This document shows positions 45,559-54,728 of a DNA stretch of 64,000 nucleotides, in pieces. The notes below the pieces were generated by a model that saw only the letters and a list, made by a program, of their open reading frames with translations, was not told the DNA's origin and made no database searches. Every line of letters begins with the position of its first letter. The stretch's first letter is position 1. Location: positions 1-64,000 of the forward strand of contig CAMCWC010000004.1 in assembly GCA_945882415.1 (NCBI GenBank), written 5' to 3'. A program made the position numbers and the translations under genes. The DNA is from Chthonomonas calidirosea. Its GTDB lineage: Bacteria; Armatimonadota; Fimbriimonadia; Fimbriimonadales; Fimbriimonadaceae.

Positions 45559-46833
45559 ATGCCCCGCCTAACCCCGGAACAAGTGATCGCGCTTGCCCCG
45601 GACGCATCGGCGGCCAGCGCCGGGCGAGAACTTGCAAGCCCGGCAAAGTGGGCGAGCATCGGCGAGAACGACCTCGCCGCGTGGGGAGAAGCAAAGGGCA
45701 GCGGCAAGAACCCTTACCAAACCGCCGTTGATCTGAAGGACCTCGCGTACAAGTGCTCCTGCCCCAGCCGAAAACTCCCGTGCAAGCACGCCCTCGGACT
45801 CCTCTTTCGCCACGCTAAGAGCGAAATCGAACCGGGAACCCCGCCAACCTGGGTCCAAGACTGGCTGGACAAGCGAGCGGAGCGATCTGAGCAAAAGGCC
45901 GAGAAAGCCGCCGCCACCCCCGCCGCGTCTCCCGCAGACGCCGAAAAGCGAACCGAAAAGCGCTGGAGCAAAATCCTCGCCGGGATCGAAGAGTGCGAGT
46001 CGTTCCTTGAAGACGCGGTCTCCCAAGGACTCTATGCGTCGCAATCTGCCCGAAGCTGGGACCAAATGGCCGCGCGCATGGTCGACGCCCAAGCTCCCGG
46101 AATCGCAACCAGACTTAAGCGAATTGGAAACGCCATCGGCGTTGGTGAGACCTGGGGCCCAACCGTCGCCGGGCAACTCGGCAACCTAACCCTACTCTTA
46201 GAAGCCGCGAAGCGAATCGAAACCCTCCCCGAAGGTTTGAAGGCCGATGTCCGCACTGCCGTCGGCATCCCGTTCCGAAAGGAGGACCTCTCCGGCGAAC
46301 CGGTCGAAGACGTTTGGGATGTGCTCGGAAGCTCAATCGAAACTGAAGATCGCATCACCACCTGCCGAAGCTGGCTCCAGGCACGCTCAACCGGCAAGTG
46401 GGCCCTGCACCTCGCGTTCTCCGCCGCCGGACAACCGTTCGATTTTCAACCACTCACTGGAACGGCATTCCATGCGAAAGCGCAGTACTACCCGTCCGCC
46501 TACCCCCTTCGGGTCAACCTAACCGAAATCGAACCTCAACCCTTCCAGCCCCGCAAAGGCGGCCTCATTGCGGAAGGCTTAGAGTTCGCGGCGGATGTCT
46601 GGGCCCAGAATCCATGGGCGGAGCGCGTCCCGATTCCGATCACCGCGGGAAGCTTCGGACGAAAAGAATCCGACTGGTTCGTCATCGACTCCGCAGGTCG
46701 AGCCCTTCCCTTAAAGGCAGAAGACCCTTGGTATCTCGTGGCCCTATTTGGCAATCAACCCATCGAAATCGTTGGCGAATGGAACGGCTCCAGCCTGAAC
46801 GTTCTGTGCAGTTCCGACGATCCTTGGACGTAA
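45559..46833 (+). CDS. SWIM zinc-finger protein
   Basis: A 424-residue protein, first gene of a five-gene cassette. The SWIM finger is CSC-x6-CKH at C66, C68, C75 and H77, the expected CxCxnCxH pattern. A charged linker follows (about 105-140), then a domain of unknown fold with alternating aromatic and hydrophobic positions. SWIM fingers bind DNA or protein. Similar proteins sit at the head of SWIM/DUF5691/MoxR/DUF5682/VWA clusters in other bacteria. The start is ATG 45559, just after a TTG. The next gene begins four bases downstream. Confidence 0.88.
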   Translation: MPRLTPEQVIALAPDASAASAGRELASPAKWASIGENDLAAWGEAKGSGKNPYQTAVDLKDLAYKCSCPSRKLPCKHALGLLFRHAKSEIEPGTPPTWVQDWLDKRAERSEQKAEKAAATPAASPADAEKRTEKRWSKILAGIEECESFLEDAVSQGLYASQSARSWDQMAARMVDAQAPGIATRLKRIGNAIGVGETWGPTVAGQLGNLTLLLEAAKRIETLPEGLKADVRTAVGIPFRKEDLSGEPVEDVWDVLGSSIETEDRITTCRSWLQARSTGKWALHLAFSAAGQPFDFQPLTGTAFHAKAQYYPSAYPLRVNLTEIEPQPFQPRKGGLIAEGLEFAADVWAQNPWAERVPIPITAGSFGRKESDWFVIDSAGRALPLKAEDPWYLVALFGNQPIEIVGEWNGSSLNVLCSSDDPWT

Positions 46834-46837
46834 TGCA

Positions 46838-48220
46838 ATGAAGACATTTAACGAAGTTGCAAGCGTCATCCAAGTGGGCACCCAGCGCGCCACGCTTCCT
46901 AGCGTCGACTTCCTTCCCGAAACGGGCGGTGAGAAGCCAGAAAAGCGCGCGTTATTTCTAGCTGGCACCCTTGAGCTGATGCGCCGCGCCGGTGTCGTCG
47001 GCATAGATTCAGTTAAACCGCTCCCAACCGCACCGCAAGAAAATCGCCGCGTGGCCGAAGCATCTGAGGTACCGCTCAGCGAGGCCCTAGATAAGAAGAT
47101 GACCCCCGTCGTCCTGGAATGGGCCGCGAAAGCGAAGCAGCTTCGGGCGGTCCTGCCGCCAGCCTTGCTCACCGCCATCCTTTCCCTCGTTAAGAAGCAT
47201 CGAGAGGAATTGCTTCCCGTCATCGGCGAGCGAGGCCTCTGGCTCGCCCAACTTCAAGGGCTTGAGCTCTCCCCATCCGAGGACGAAAAGTTCGCCGTAA
47301 AGCGCACCGAAGACCCCGCCGCCTATCGCGAATGGCTCACGGCAGAGTCCGAAGCGATGGATTGGAAAGAGCGCCTAAAAGCCGTCAAGCAACTGCAAAT
47401 CCAACTCAGCATCCACGACGAACCCATCCTAGAAGTCGCACTGAAGGATCGCCGAAAAGAGGTCCGCGAGGCGGCACTCGAGCTCCTCACGTCCCAAGCA
47501 TCGTTCAAAGTAGCGCACGAACTGGCCATGCTCGCGGCCCCGATCCTAAACTGGAAGAAATCGTTCCTGAGCACAAGCCTTATCATCGAAGCCCCAGAGC
47601 GAAGTGAGCTTCCAAAGTGGCTGCCCAAATCGCCTGAAATCGATGGAATGGGCCCGAAGGCCATGGCTCTCATTGATGTCGTCAGCTATGTCCCACCGTC
47701 TACATGGGTCACCAACGGGTCCCGCGAGAAGTTCTTTGAGCACATGAGTAAGTCTGACTATCATAGGGCGATGCTGGAGGGTCTCATCGTTGCCGCCGTT
47801 CGCTTTAAGGATCAGCCTTGGCTCGATGCTTTGTACGAATTGCTCGTTTCTCGCACGGACATCTACAAGTTCAAGGGAAGAGCGCTTGCCGCCTACGCCA
47901 GTCCGGAAATGTTCGAGCGAATTGCCCTCAAGGGTCTTCGCGGCGTGGAGTATCAATCGGACTTGATCGTGCAGATGATCATTGCGTCAAAGCGTCCCCT
48001 ATCCTTCGAGCTCTCCTGCGCCTTAATTGACACTTTGAAAACGAGCAGCAGTTCCCACGTCATTCTTACTTTCTTCGCCCTCAATATGCACGTCGATGCG
48101 ATCTCGCGGACCGAGGTGCCAATCGAAGAGCACCACGTCTTCGAAGACACCCGCCTCGAAGTGCGCAACATTTTGAGCCTCCGAAAACGCCTGCTATCCA
48201 GCCTAGATTCCCTCGCCTAG
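46838..48220 (+). CDS. DUF5691 protein
   Basis: A 460-residue, mostly alpha-helical protein resembling HEAT-like repeats (EVALKDRRKEVREAALELLTSQ). This family is known from clusters with SWIM, MoxR, DUF5682 and VWA proteins. No catalytic motif or signal peptide is visible. It probably serves as a scaffold, but this is inference. Confidence 0.75.
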   Translation: MKTFNEVASVIQVGTQRATLPSVDFLPETGGEKPEKRALFLAGTLELMRRAGVVGIDSVKPLPTAPQENRRVAEASEVPLSEALDKKMTPVVLEWAAKAKQLRAVLPPALLTAILSLVKKHREELLPVIGERGLWLAQLQGLELSPSEDEKFAVKRTEDPAAYREWLTAESEAMDWKERLKAVKQLQIQLSIHDEPILEVALKDRRKEVREAALELLTSQASFKVAHELAMLAAPILNWKKSFLSTSLIIEAPERSELPKWLPKSPEIDGMGPKAMALIDVVSYVPPSTWVTNGSREKFFEHMSKSDYHRAMLEGLIVAAVRFKDQPWLDALYELLVSRTDIYKFKGRALAAYASPEMFERIALKGLRGVEYQSDLIVQMIIASKRPLSFELSCALIDTLKTSSSSHVILTFFALNMHVDAISRTEVPIEEHHVFEDTRLEVRNILSLRKRLLSSLDSLA

Positions 48221-48252
48221 ACCTCCCCGCCTATTTCTCTGAGTAAAGAACC

Positions 48253-49335
48253 ATGAATGAACCTATCCTCCGCCAACACGCCGAACAGGCCTTTCAGTCC
48301 GAACTCATCGAGCTAGGCAAGGCCGACGACCGGCCGCGTCCGCCAAGCTGGAAGCTGTCCCCCTGGGCGGTGGCAACGTACATTCTCGGCGGCACCCTGC
48401 CAAACGGCTTCGAAGTCACACCAAAGTACATCGGCAAGCGGACGATTGTCGAAGTCGCCATCGCAACCCTCGCGACCGATCGCGCGTTGCTCCTGCTCGG
48501 CGTCCCCGGAACCGCTAAGACCTGGCTCGCCGAGCACCTCGCTGCTGCGACCTCCGGCGACTCCACCCTCCTGGTCCAAGGCACCTCCGGCACCAGCGAA
48601 GAAACCCTGCGTTACGGCTGGAACTACGCCAAGCTCCTCGCGGAAGGTCCATCCCGCTCCGCCCTCGTCCCCTCGCCCATCATGCGCGCGATGGAAACCG
48701 GCAAGATCGCCCGCGTCGAAGAACTCACGCGAATTCCGTCCGACGTCCAAGACGCCCTCATCACCGTCCTTTCGGAAAAATCGCTGCCGATCCCCGAGCT
48801 GAACGACGAAGTCCAGGCGAGAAAAGGCTTCAACGTCATCGCCACCGCCAACGACCGAGACCGCGGCGTCAACGACCTTTCTTCGGCCTTAAGACGTCGC
48901 TTCAACACCGTCCACCTGCCCCTTCCGGAAACCTTCGAAGAAGAAGCCGAGATCGTGCGCCAGCGCACCGAAGCCATCGGTCGCGCTCTCGAACTTCCCG
49001 CTGAACCGCCGGCGCTAGAAGACATCAAGCGCCTCGTCACCATCTTCCGCGAGCTCCGCGATGGCATGACGCTTGACAAGAAAACGAAACTGAAGGTCCC
49101 CTCCGGAACCCTCAGTACCGCTGAGGCGATCTCCGTCCTAAACAGCGGACTCGCCATGGCCGCCCATTTTGGCGACGGCAAGCTCCGCGCCACCGATCTC
49201 GCCAGCGCCCTCACCGGAGCCGTGATCAAAGACTCCAGCCAAGACACCCTGGCCTGGAAGGAGTATCTCGAAACCGTGGTGAAGGAACGGGGCGAGTGGA
49301 AGGACCTTTATCGCGCATGTCGAGAACTTCTGTAA
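48253..49335 (+). CDS. MoxR-type AAA+ ATPase
   Basis: A 360-residue cytoplasmic AAA+ ATPase. Walker A is GVPGTAKT (83-90). At the Walker B position the sequence reads KIARVEELTRIPSDVQDALI (about 151-170), with VEE where FDE or IDE is common; RGFNVIATANDRDRGVNDLSSALRRRF carries sensor 1 and the arginine finger region. MoxR ATPases remodel partner proteins, usually with a VWA protein, and one is encoded two genes on. It overlaps the DUF5682 gene by 19 bases. Confidence 0.92.
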   Translation: MNEPILRQHAEQAFQSELIELGKADDRPRPPSWKLSPWAVATYILGGTLPNGFEVTPKYIGKRTIVEVAIATLATDRALLLLGVPGTAKTWLAEHLAAATSGDSTLLVQGTSGTSEETLRYGWNYAKLLAEGPSRSALVPSPIMRAMETGKIARVEELTRIPSDVQDALITVLSEKSLPIPELNDEVQARKGFNVIATANDRDRGVNDLSSALRRRFNTVHLPLPETFEEEAEIVRQRTEAIGRALELPAEPPALEDIKRLVTIFRELRDGMTLDKKTKLKVPSGTLSTAEAISVLNSGLAMAAHFGDGKLRATDLASALTGAVIKDSSQDTLAWKEYLETVVKERGEWKDLYRACRELL

Positions 49336-51557
49336 GCGATTCGGTTCGCCTGTTCGGAATTCGGCACCACGGGCCCGGCTCCGCGCGTTCGCTCGTTGCC
49401 GCCCTCGATGAGTGGCAGCCGCAAGTCGTCCTCGTCGAAGGCCCATCCGGCTCCGAATCGCTGATCCCATTCCTGCTCGACCCGGCCGTGGAAACCCCGG
49501 TCGCGATGCTGGAATACGCCCTAGAAACCCCCAGACTCGCCTCCTACTATCCCCTCGCCGAGTTCTCGCCGGAGCTCCAAGCCTTCCGCTGGGCCGCCGC
49601 GCACGAAGTGCCGGTGACCTTCATGGACCTGCCCGCCGCGACCATGCTCGCCCTGCGCGTAGTCGGCAAGCCGAACTCGGACGCCATGGAGCAAATCGCC
49701 ACCGCCGCCGGATTCGACGACGGCGAGGACTGGTGGGAACATCTCGTCGAGCACCGATCCGACGCGAGCGAACTCTTCGCCGGAATCGACACCCTCATGT
49801 GCGCGCTCCGAGAAGCATCGAGCCAAGACGCGACCGAAGACGAAGAAACTAACGGAGACGATGACCGCCGCAAAGTCACCGACGCCGAATTCAATGACCT
49901 CCGCGAAGCCTTAATGCGGCGCACCATCCGCGCCGCCCTCGCCGCCGGATACCAGCGCATCGCCGTCGTCTGCGGAGCCTGGCACGTGCCCGCGCTGAAA
50001 GAACTGAAAACTGCAAAACCAGATGACGCCCTCCTCAAGGGACTGCCAAAGCTGAAAGTTGGCTCGACCATCGTCCCCTGGACCTACGAACGACTCACTT
50101 TCGCCTCCGGCTACGGTGCCGGCGCAAGATCGCCCGCCTTTTACGACCTGATTTGGAAGTCAGAGCCGCAAGACATCTCCGCAAACTGGCTGCTCTCCGT
50201 AGCCCGCCTGATGCGAGAAGAAGACCTCGACGCCTCCCCCGCCAGCGTCATCGAAGCCGTCCGCCTTGCCGACGCTCTCGCCTCCCTCCGGGGCCGCCCG
50301 AAGCCCGGGCTGCGCGAGCTTCGCGACGCCGCAAACTCGGTACTCATCCGAGATTCCGTCGTCTGGAACCTCATCGGAAAGCGCCTCATCGTCGGCGAGC
50401 GCATGGGCCACGTGCCCGATTTCGTCCCGATGATTCCGCTGCAGGCCAACCTCACCGCCCTCCAAAAGCGACTGCGAATGAAGGTGAGCGACGGCGAGCA
50501 GAGGCTGGAACTCGACCTCCGCAACGCCACCGACCTCGAACGCAGCCAGCTCCTACACCGTCTGGCGCTGCTGAAGGTCGACTGGGGCATTCCCGAACAA
50601 GCAAAAGGGAAGCGCGGCACGTTCCACGAGCACTGGCTCCTGCGATGGACGCCCGAACTCACAATTGCCCTCATCGAAGCGAGCCTCTACGGAAACACCG
50701 TCGAATCTGCCGCGACCAGCTGCGCTATCGCCAATGCTAGCGAAGCCGAGAGCCTTGCCGAAATCGCCCGGTTAGTCGAGCGCGTGCTCGAGGCCGATCT
50801 TGCCGGAGCAATCGAGGCCACCGTCAGCAAGCTCCAGGCCGTTTCTGCCGTAACCGCCGACGTGGCTGACCTCGCCAGCGCCCTGCCGCCCCTTGCTGCC
50901 GTGGTCCGGTACGGCTCGGTCCGAGGCACCCGATCCGACCTCGTCGTCCCTGTGCTAGATGCCATTTTCACCCGGCTTTGCATCGGACTCCCGCCCGCCT
51001 GCCACTCGCTCGATGACGCTGCCGCCCGCGTGATGGCCGAACGCATCAGCGGCGTGACCGGCGTCGTCGCCCTCTTTGGCGACCCAGCAAAAACCGACCT
51101 CTGGCTAGAATCGCTCCGACAAATCGCGGAGCTGCACGGCATCCACCGCCTCGTGCAAGGCAAGGCCGAACGCGTCCGATTCGATCTCGGCGCCATCGAA
51201 GGAGACCAGCTTGCCATCCGCCTCGGCCAAGAGGCATCCTCTGGCGCAACCGCCCTCGAAACCGCGATGTTCGTAGAGGGCCTTCTCGACGGTCCTGGCA
51301 CCATTTTGCTCCACCAAACCCCGCTTCTCGAAGCGGTCGATGCCTGGGTAACCGACCTCGACACCGAGACCGTGGACGAAATCCTTCCGCTCATCCGGCG
51401 GACCTTCTCCCTGTTCACCAAGCCAGAACGACGCCAAATCGGCGAGCGCCTGACCGGCGGAATCTCGGTACAGGTGCAAGAATCGGACATCGATGAAGCT
51501 CGGGCAAACCGCGTCCTTCCCGTGATCCGACAAATTTTGGGGCTTACAAATGTCTGA
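49317..51557 (+). CDS. DUF5682 protein
   Basis: A 746-residue protein. The N-terminus has the family motif VRLFGIRHHGPGSARSL, then VVLVEGPSGSESL, VTFMDLPA and AVVCGAWHVPAL; the rest is helical. The HHGPG and GAWH elements recur in the family and may form a catalytic or metal site, possibly TraB/ChaN-like, but this is unproven. I start at ATG 49317 rather than a GTG at 49296. Its end overlaps the VWA start by eight bases. Confidence 0.8.
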   Translation: MSRTSVSDSVRLFGIRHHGPGSARSLVAALDEWQPQVVLVEGPSGSESLIPFLLDPAVETPVAMLEYALETPRLASYYPLAEFSPELQAFRWAAAHEVPVTFMDLPAATMLALRVVGKPNSDAMEQIATAAGFDDGEDWWEHLVEHRSDASELFAGIDTLMCALREASSQDATEDEETNGDDDRRKVTDAEFNDLREALMRRTIRAALAAGYQRIAVVCGAWHVPALKELKTAKPDDALLKGLPKLKVGSTIVPWTYERLTFASGYGAGARSPAFYDLIWKSEPQDISANWLLSVARLMREEDLDASPASVIEAVRLADALASLRGRPKPGLRELRDAANSVLIRDSVVWNLIGKRLIVGERMGHVPDFVPMIPLQANLTALQKRLRMKVSDGEQRLELDLRNATDLERSQLLHRLALLKVDWGIPEQAKGKRGTFHEHWLLRWTPELTIALIEASLYGNTVESAATSCAIANASEAESLAEIARLVERVLEADLAGAIEATVSKLQAVSAVTADVADLASALPPLAAVVRYGSVRGTRSDLVVPVLDAIFTRLCIGLPPACHSLDDAAARVMAERISGVTGVVALFGDPAKTDLWLESLRQIAELHGIHRLVQGKAERVRFDLGAIEGDQLAIRLGQEASSGATALETAMFVEGLLDGPGTILLHQTPLLEAVDAWVTDLDTETVDEILPLIRRTFSLFTKPERRQIGERLTGGISVQVQESDIDEARANRVLPVIRQILGLTNV

Positions 51558-52674
51558 AACAGAACGAATTCGGCGATGGAGGCTCATCTTGGGCGGAAGC
51601 GATGCAGACGGCACGGGTTTCACCCTCGCCGGAAGAGATGCCCAACTCGACCAAGCCATGGAAGCGCTTTACGATAGCGAGCAACGCGGCGGACTCGGAC
51701 CATCCTCGCCAAATGTCGCGCGTTGGCTCGGCGATATCCGCGAATACTTCCCGCAAACCGTCGTCCAAATCATGCAGCGGGACGCGATGGACCGGTTGAA
51801 CCTCCACAAAATGCTCCTAGAACCCGAGTGCCTCGCCGCCGTCGAGCCCGATGTCCACTTGGTCGCAACCCTGATGTCCTTCAGCCACGTTTTGCCGGCG
51901 AAAACTCGCGATACCGCCCGGATGGTCGTGCGCAAAGTGGTCGAAGACCTCGAGAAACGACTGGCTAATCCGCTGCGCCAAGCCGTCGGCGGAAGCATCT
52001 CAAAGTCGGTCCGAAACCTGCGGCCAAAGCTGCGCGAGATGGACTGGAACCGCACCATCCGCGCCAACCTCCGGCACTACCAAGCTGATTACAAAACCAT
52101 CATCCCCGAGACGTTGGTAGGCTACGGCAGAACTGGCCGCGCCCTCCGCGATGTCATTCTCTGCCTGGACCAAAGCGGATCGATGGCGTCCTCCATCGTC
52201 TACGCCGGCGTCTTCGGTGCCACGTTGGCGTCAATCCGCGCCGTGAACACGCAAGTCATCGCGTTCGATACGTCGGTCGTCAATCTGACCTCCGTCGTCG
52301 AAGATCCGGTGGACATGCTGTTCAGCGTTCAACTCGGTGGCGGCACCGATATCGAGCAGGCGCTCCGCTATGCCCAGGGCCTCGTCCGCGCCCCCAGCGA
52401 CACCATCATGATCCTCATCAGCGACCTCATCGAAGGTGGCGAAAACGAGCAATTCCTCAAGCGCGCCGCCAACATCAAAGCGTCGGGCGTAAACCTCATC
52501 TGCCTCCTCGCTCTAAGCGATGAGGGGGCACCGATGTACGACAAAGACAACGCCGCGTTCCTCGCTTCCATCGATATTCCGACCTTCGCGTGCACGCCCG
52601 AAATGTTCCCGGAACTCATGGCAAAGGCGATCAAAGGTCAGCGGTTGGATTCAATCGCCGGCACAAGCCCGTAA
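51550..52674 (+). CDS. VWA-domain (CoxE-like) protein
   Basis: A 374-residue protein with an N-terminal helical region and a C-terminal von Willebrand A domain. The MIDAS metal site is DQSGS (207-211), with GGGTD near 258 and the Asp in MILISDLIEGG. VWA proteins of this class pair with MoxR ATPases for insertion of cofactors or remodelling of complexes. Last gene of the SWIM-to-VWA cassette. Its 3' end overlaps the opposing HxlR gene by 24 bases. Confidence 0.92.
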   Translation: MSETERIRRWRLILGGSDADGTGFTLAGRDAQLDQAMEALYDSEQRGGLGPSSPNVARWLGDIREYFPQTVVQIMQRDAMDRLNLHKMLLEPECLAAVEPDVHLVATLMSFSHVLPAKTRDTARMVVRKVVEDLEKRLANPLRQAVGGSISKSVRNLRPKLREMDWNRTIRANLRHYQADYKTIIPETLVGYGRTGRALRDVILCLDQSGSMASSIVYAGVFGATLASIRAVNTQVIAFDTSVVNLTSVVEDPVDMLFSVQLGGGTDIEQALRYAQGLVRAPSDTIMILISDLIEGGENEQFLKRAANIKASGVNLICLLALSDEGAPMYDKDNAAFLASIDIPTFACTPEMFPELMAKAIKGQRLDSIAGTSP

Positions 52675-53043
52675 CCGCTCCCGCTGCTCCGCCCAAAGCA
52701 AAATCGCGTCCAGCGCCGGACACAGGGCTTTGCCGACCTCCGTCAACGAATAGTCGACCTTCGGCGGAACCTGCGGATAAATGTGCCGCGAGACCACTCC
52801 GTCCGCCTCAAGCTGGCGCAACTGCTGAATCAGCATCTTCTCCGAAATCTCCGGAATTGCCCGCGACAGTTCGGAAAAGCGGAGCGTTCCCTTGTCGAAC
52901 AGGTGAAACAGGATGGAGAGCTTCCATCGCCCTTCCAAAATCCGCACCGCCTCCATCACTCCCCGCGCGGCCGTTTCCGGCGTGTAATCGGGCCGCGCGA
53001 CGGCCGTATCCAAGGCACTTACTTTTTGGTGAGTACTTGACAT
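52651..53043 (-). CDS. HxlR-family transcriptional regulator
   Basis: A 130-residue winged-helix repressor. The domain begins at EAVRILEGRWKLSILFHLFDKGTLRFSEL and continues with ISEKMLIQQLRQLEADGVVSR, the recognition helix and wing. It lacks the early cysteine common in redox-sensing HxlR regulators such as YodB. I start at ATG 53043. It is divergent from the SnoaL-like gene, a likely target. Confidence 0.9.
   Translation of the reverse strand: MSSTHQKVSALDTAVARPDYTPETAARGVMEAVRILEGRWKLSILFHLFDKGTLRFSELSRAIPEISEKMLIQQLRQLEADGVVSRHIYPQVPPKVDYSLTEVGKALCPALDAILLWAEQRERLRACAGD
53017..53036. promoter_or_regulatory. Candidate HxlR operator
   Basis: TACT and AGTA arms (53020-53023 and 53032-53035) are separated by eight bases, inside the imperfect palindrome ACTTAC...GTGAGT. 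HxlR regulators such as YodB bind TACT-N7-AGTA. The site lies within the first ten codons of the HxlR gene and 46 bases before the divergent SnoaL-like ATG, so it could control both. Confidence 0.4.
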
Positions 53044-53081
53044 AAAGAAATCATAGCGCACAACATCAAACCACAACGACC

Positions 53082-53414
53082 ATGAGCATCGAACTTAAAG
53101 AACCCATCGCCACGTACTTCCGCGCCAAGTCCTCCGGTCAGCACGATGAAGTGCTCGCTAGCTTTTCCGATAATGCCGTTGTGAACGACACTGGCGAGAA
53201 CGCCGAGCTGACCGGGAAGGACCAGATCCTCCAATGGCTATCCGGAACCGTCGCCGACTACAACCTTTCGACCGAAGTTATTCGGCACGAAGACCAAGGT
53301 GAAACAACCACCGTGACCGTCCTCGTTTCTGGCGATTTCCCCGGTAGCCCGATCGAGTTTGACTACGATTTTGTGCTGCAAGAAGGGAAGATCGAACGGC
53401 TGACGATTCGTTAG
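53082..53414 (+). CDS. SnoaL-like/NTF2-fold small protein
   Basis: A 110-residue protein with the NTF2-like pattern: IATYFRAKSSGQHDEVLASFSDNAVVND, then GKDQILQWLS and a run of beta strands to VLQEGKIERLTIR. Members bind small molecules or act as isomerases and hydrolases, or as stress-response proteins. It is divergent from an HxlR regulator, a common arrangement. Confidence 0.82.
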   Translation: MSIELKEPIATYFRAKSSGQHDEVLASFSDNAVVNDTGENAELTGKDQILQWLSGTVADYNLSTEVIRHEDQGETTTVTVLVSGDFPGSPIEFDYDFVLQEGKIERLTIR

Positions 53415-53445
53415 GCGCGTGGTCGGAGCCTGTCAATATTGAGGA

Positions 53446-53853
53446 ATGCTGGACGCGTTCCACGGCCAATGGCACTTGGAAAACCAAGTTAGCTTCACTG
53501 CCCATACGCTGGCCGAACTCAACAACTTGGTCAAGCAGCTCGCCGCGGCTCCGTCCGTCAGTAGCTACCGAACCGGCGCAAGTGGCCACCATGCTTGGAT
53601 CATCGCGACCAATCACGAGTTCAATTTGGAGATCTACTTCGGAGAAAGCACTGGCAATGACGCGGTGGTCAGCTTCGTGCTCTATGGCCCATACACCCCG
53701 GAAGACGCGGGCAGCATCTTCGACGGTCGCGGTTTGTCCGGGGAAATGACCACCGATGCCGTGTGTGAGTTGCTCGCTATCCTAGACGAGAAAAAGTCAC
53801 CGTTAGCCTTCGTCCACCAGTCTGCACTCGAAGTGGCTGTGGTCACCGATTAG
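53446..53853 (+). CDS. Hypothetical protein
   Basis: A 135-residue acidic protein starting at ATG 53446 with AGGA close before it. Aromatic and Ser/Thr-rich strands (HAWIIATNHEFNLEIYF, VVSFVLYGPY) suggest an alpha/beta fold. No domain is recognised. Nothing here ties it to a function; it could be part of the preceding transcription unit. Confidence 0.6.
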   Translation: MLDAFHGQWHLENQVSFTAHTLAELNNLVKQLAAAPSVSSYRTGASGHHAWIIATNHEFNLEIYFGESTGNDAVVSFVLYGPYTPEDAGSIFDGRGLSGEMTTDAVCELLAILDEKKSPLAFVHQSALEVAVVTD

Positions 53854-53903
53854 AGGGAATTACCAACCCAATTCACCAGAGACCCATTGCGTAAAATGCA
53901 CGC

Positions 53904-54425
53904 ATGTGGCCGTGGAAGAAAGAGAAGCCTCAGAGCTCGTGGGTGTGTAGGGTGTGCGGGCTGTCTCATGAAGGTGCCCCATCGGACTTCGGTTGGGAAC
54001 TCCCCGATGAGGTATGGGCCATGGGACCCGAACATCGGCAAAAAATGCTCGAGTGGTCAACCGAAATGTCGTATCACGACGGCCGCTGGTTTCTTCGCGG
54101 AGTCCTTGAATTGCCACATACCTACGACACTGGATGCTGGGGCTGGGGCGTCTGGGCCGAAGTCGATGAGTCCGTGATGAAAAAGTACTCCGAACTCGCA
54201 CAAGTCGATGGCTCAAACGAGCCCCGAATGTTCGGCAAGCTAGCCTGCAAAATTCCCCTCTACCCAGACTCCATCAACCTCCCACTAGAAATCCAATTCA
54301 CCACCCCCGACCTACGCCCTGAGTTCTATCTTCCGGCAGATTCGCTTCATCTGCTGGCGAAGGAGCAGCGGAACGGAATCGACGAGATGCGCTACCACGA
54401 AATCGTCGCGGCGATCGTGGGCTGA
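53904..54425 (+). CDS. DUF2199 protein
   Basis: A 173-residue protein with the DUF2199 start: a CRVCGLSHEGAP zinc-knuckle-like pair followed by FGWELPDEVWAM, and later FLRGVLELP and WGWGVWAEV. The family is widespread and uncharacterised. No signal peptide. Confidence 0.8.
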   Translation: MWPWKKEKPQSSWVCRVCGLSHEGAPSDFGWELPDEVWAMGPEHRQKMLEWSTEMSYHDGRWFLRGVLELPHTYDTGCWGWGVWAEVDESVMKKYSELAQVDGSNEPRMFGKLACKIPLYPDSINLPLEIQFTTPDLRPEFYLPADSLHLLAKEQRNGIDEMRYHEIVAAIVG

Positions 54426-54728
54426 CTCGGACTCAGGTTCCCTCTGGTCGTCAACTGGGAGATTTTGGAGATTCCGATTCCACCAACGTCCATACGCTCC
54501 CGTTGTGTCCGGCACGGCCAAGCATCGTGATGCTTTAAAGTTCTGATGGTCCTTTCAGGTCTGCGTCGAATTCCCTAAACTAGTTAGGAAATGAGCATCC
54601 CGTTAGAGGCGCCTGAATGGACTTCACGCTGTTTTGAGCCCAAATACAGCCAGGATATTGCAGGGTGGATTCGGTCAATTCACAGTCTTAATACAAAGGA
54701 TACTAATGGCATGAGGAAAACATTCGAA
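54426..54728. other. Intergenic region with small inverted repeats only
   Basis: No convincing gene. AAGCATC-GT-GATGCTT at 54520-54535 may be a weak terminator for DUF2199, but lacks a T-run. TTCCCTAA and TTAGGAA flank ACTAG at 54571-54590 as an imperfect palindrome. An open frame from 54591 to 54824 runs through the operator repeats and shows no domain or good ribosome site; I do not treat it as a gene. Confidence 0.5.

Noticed and set aside
54520-54535. AAGCATC-GT-GATGCTT as a terminator behind DUF2199
   Set aside because: Loop is too small for the full stem, and the tail is TAAAG, not a T-run.
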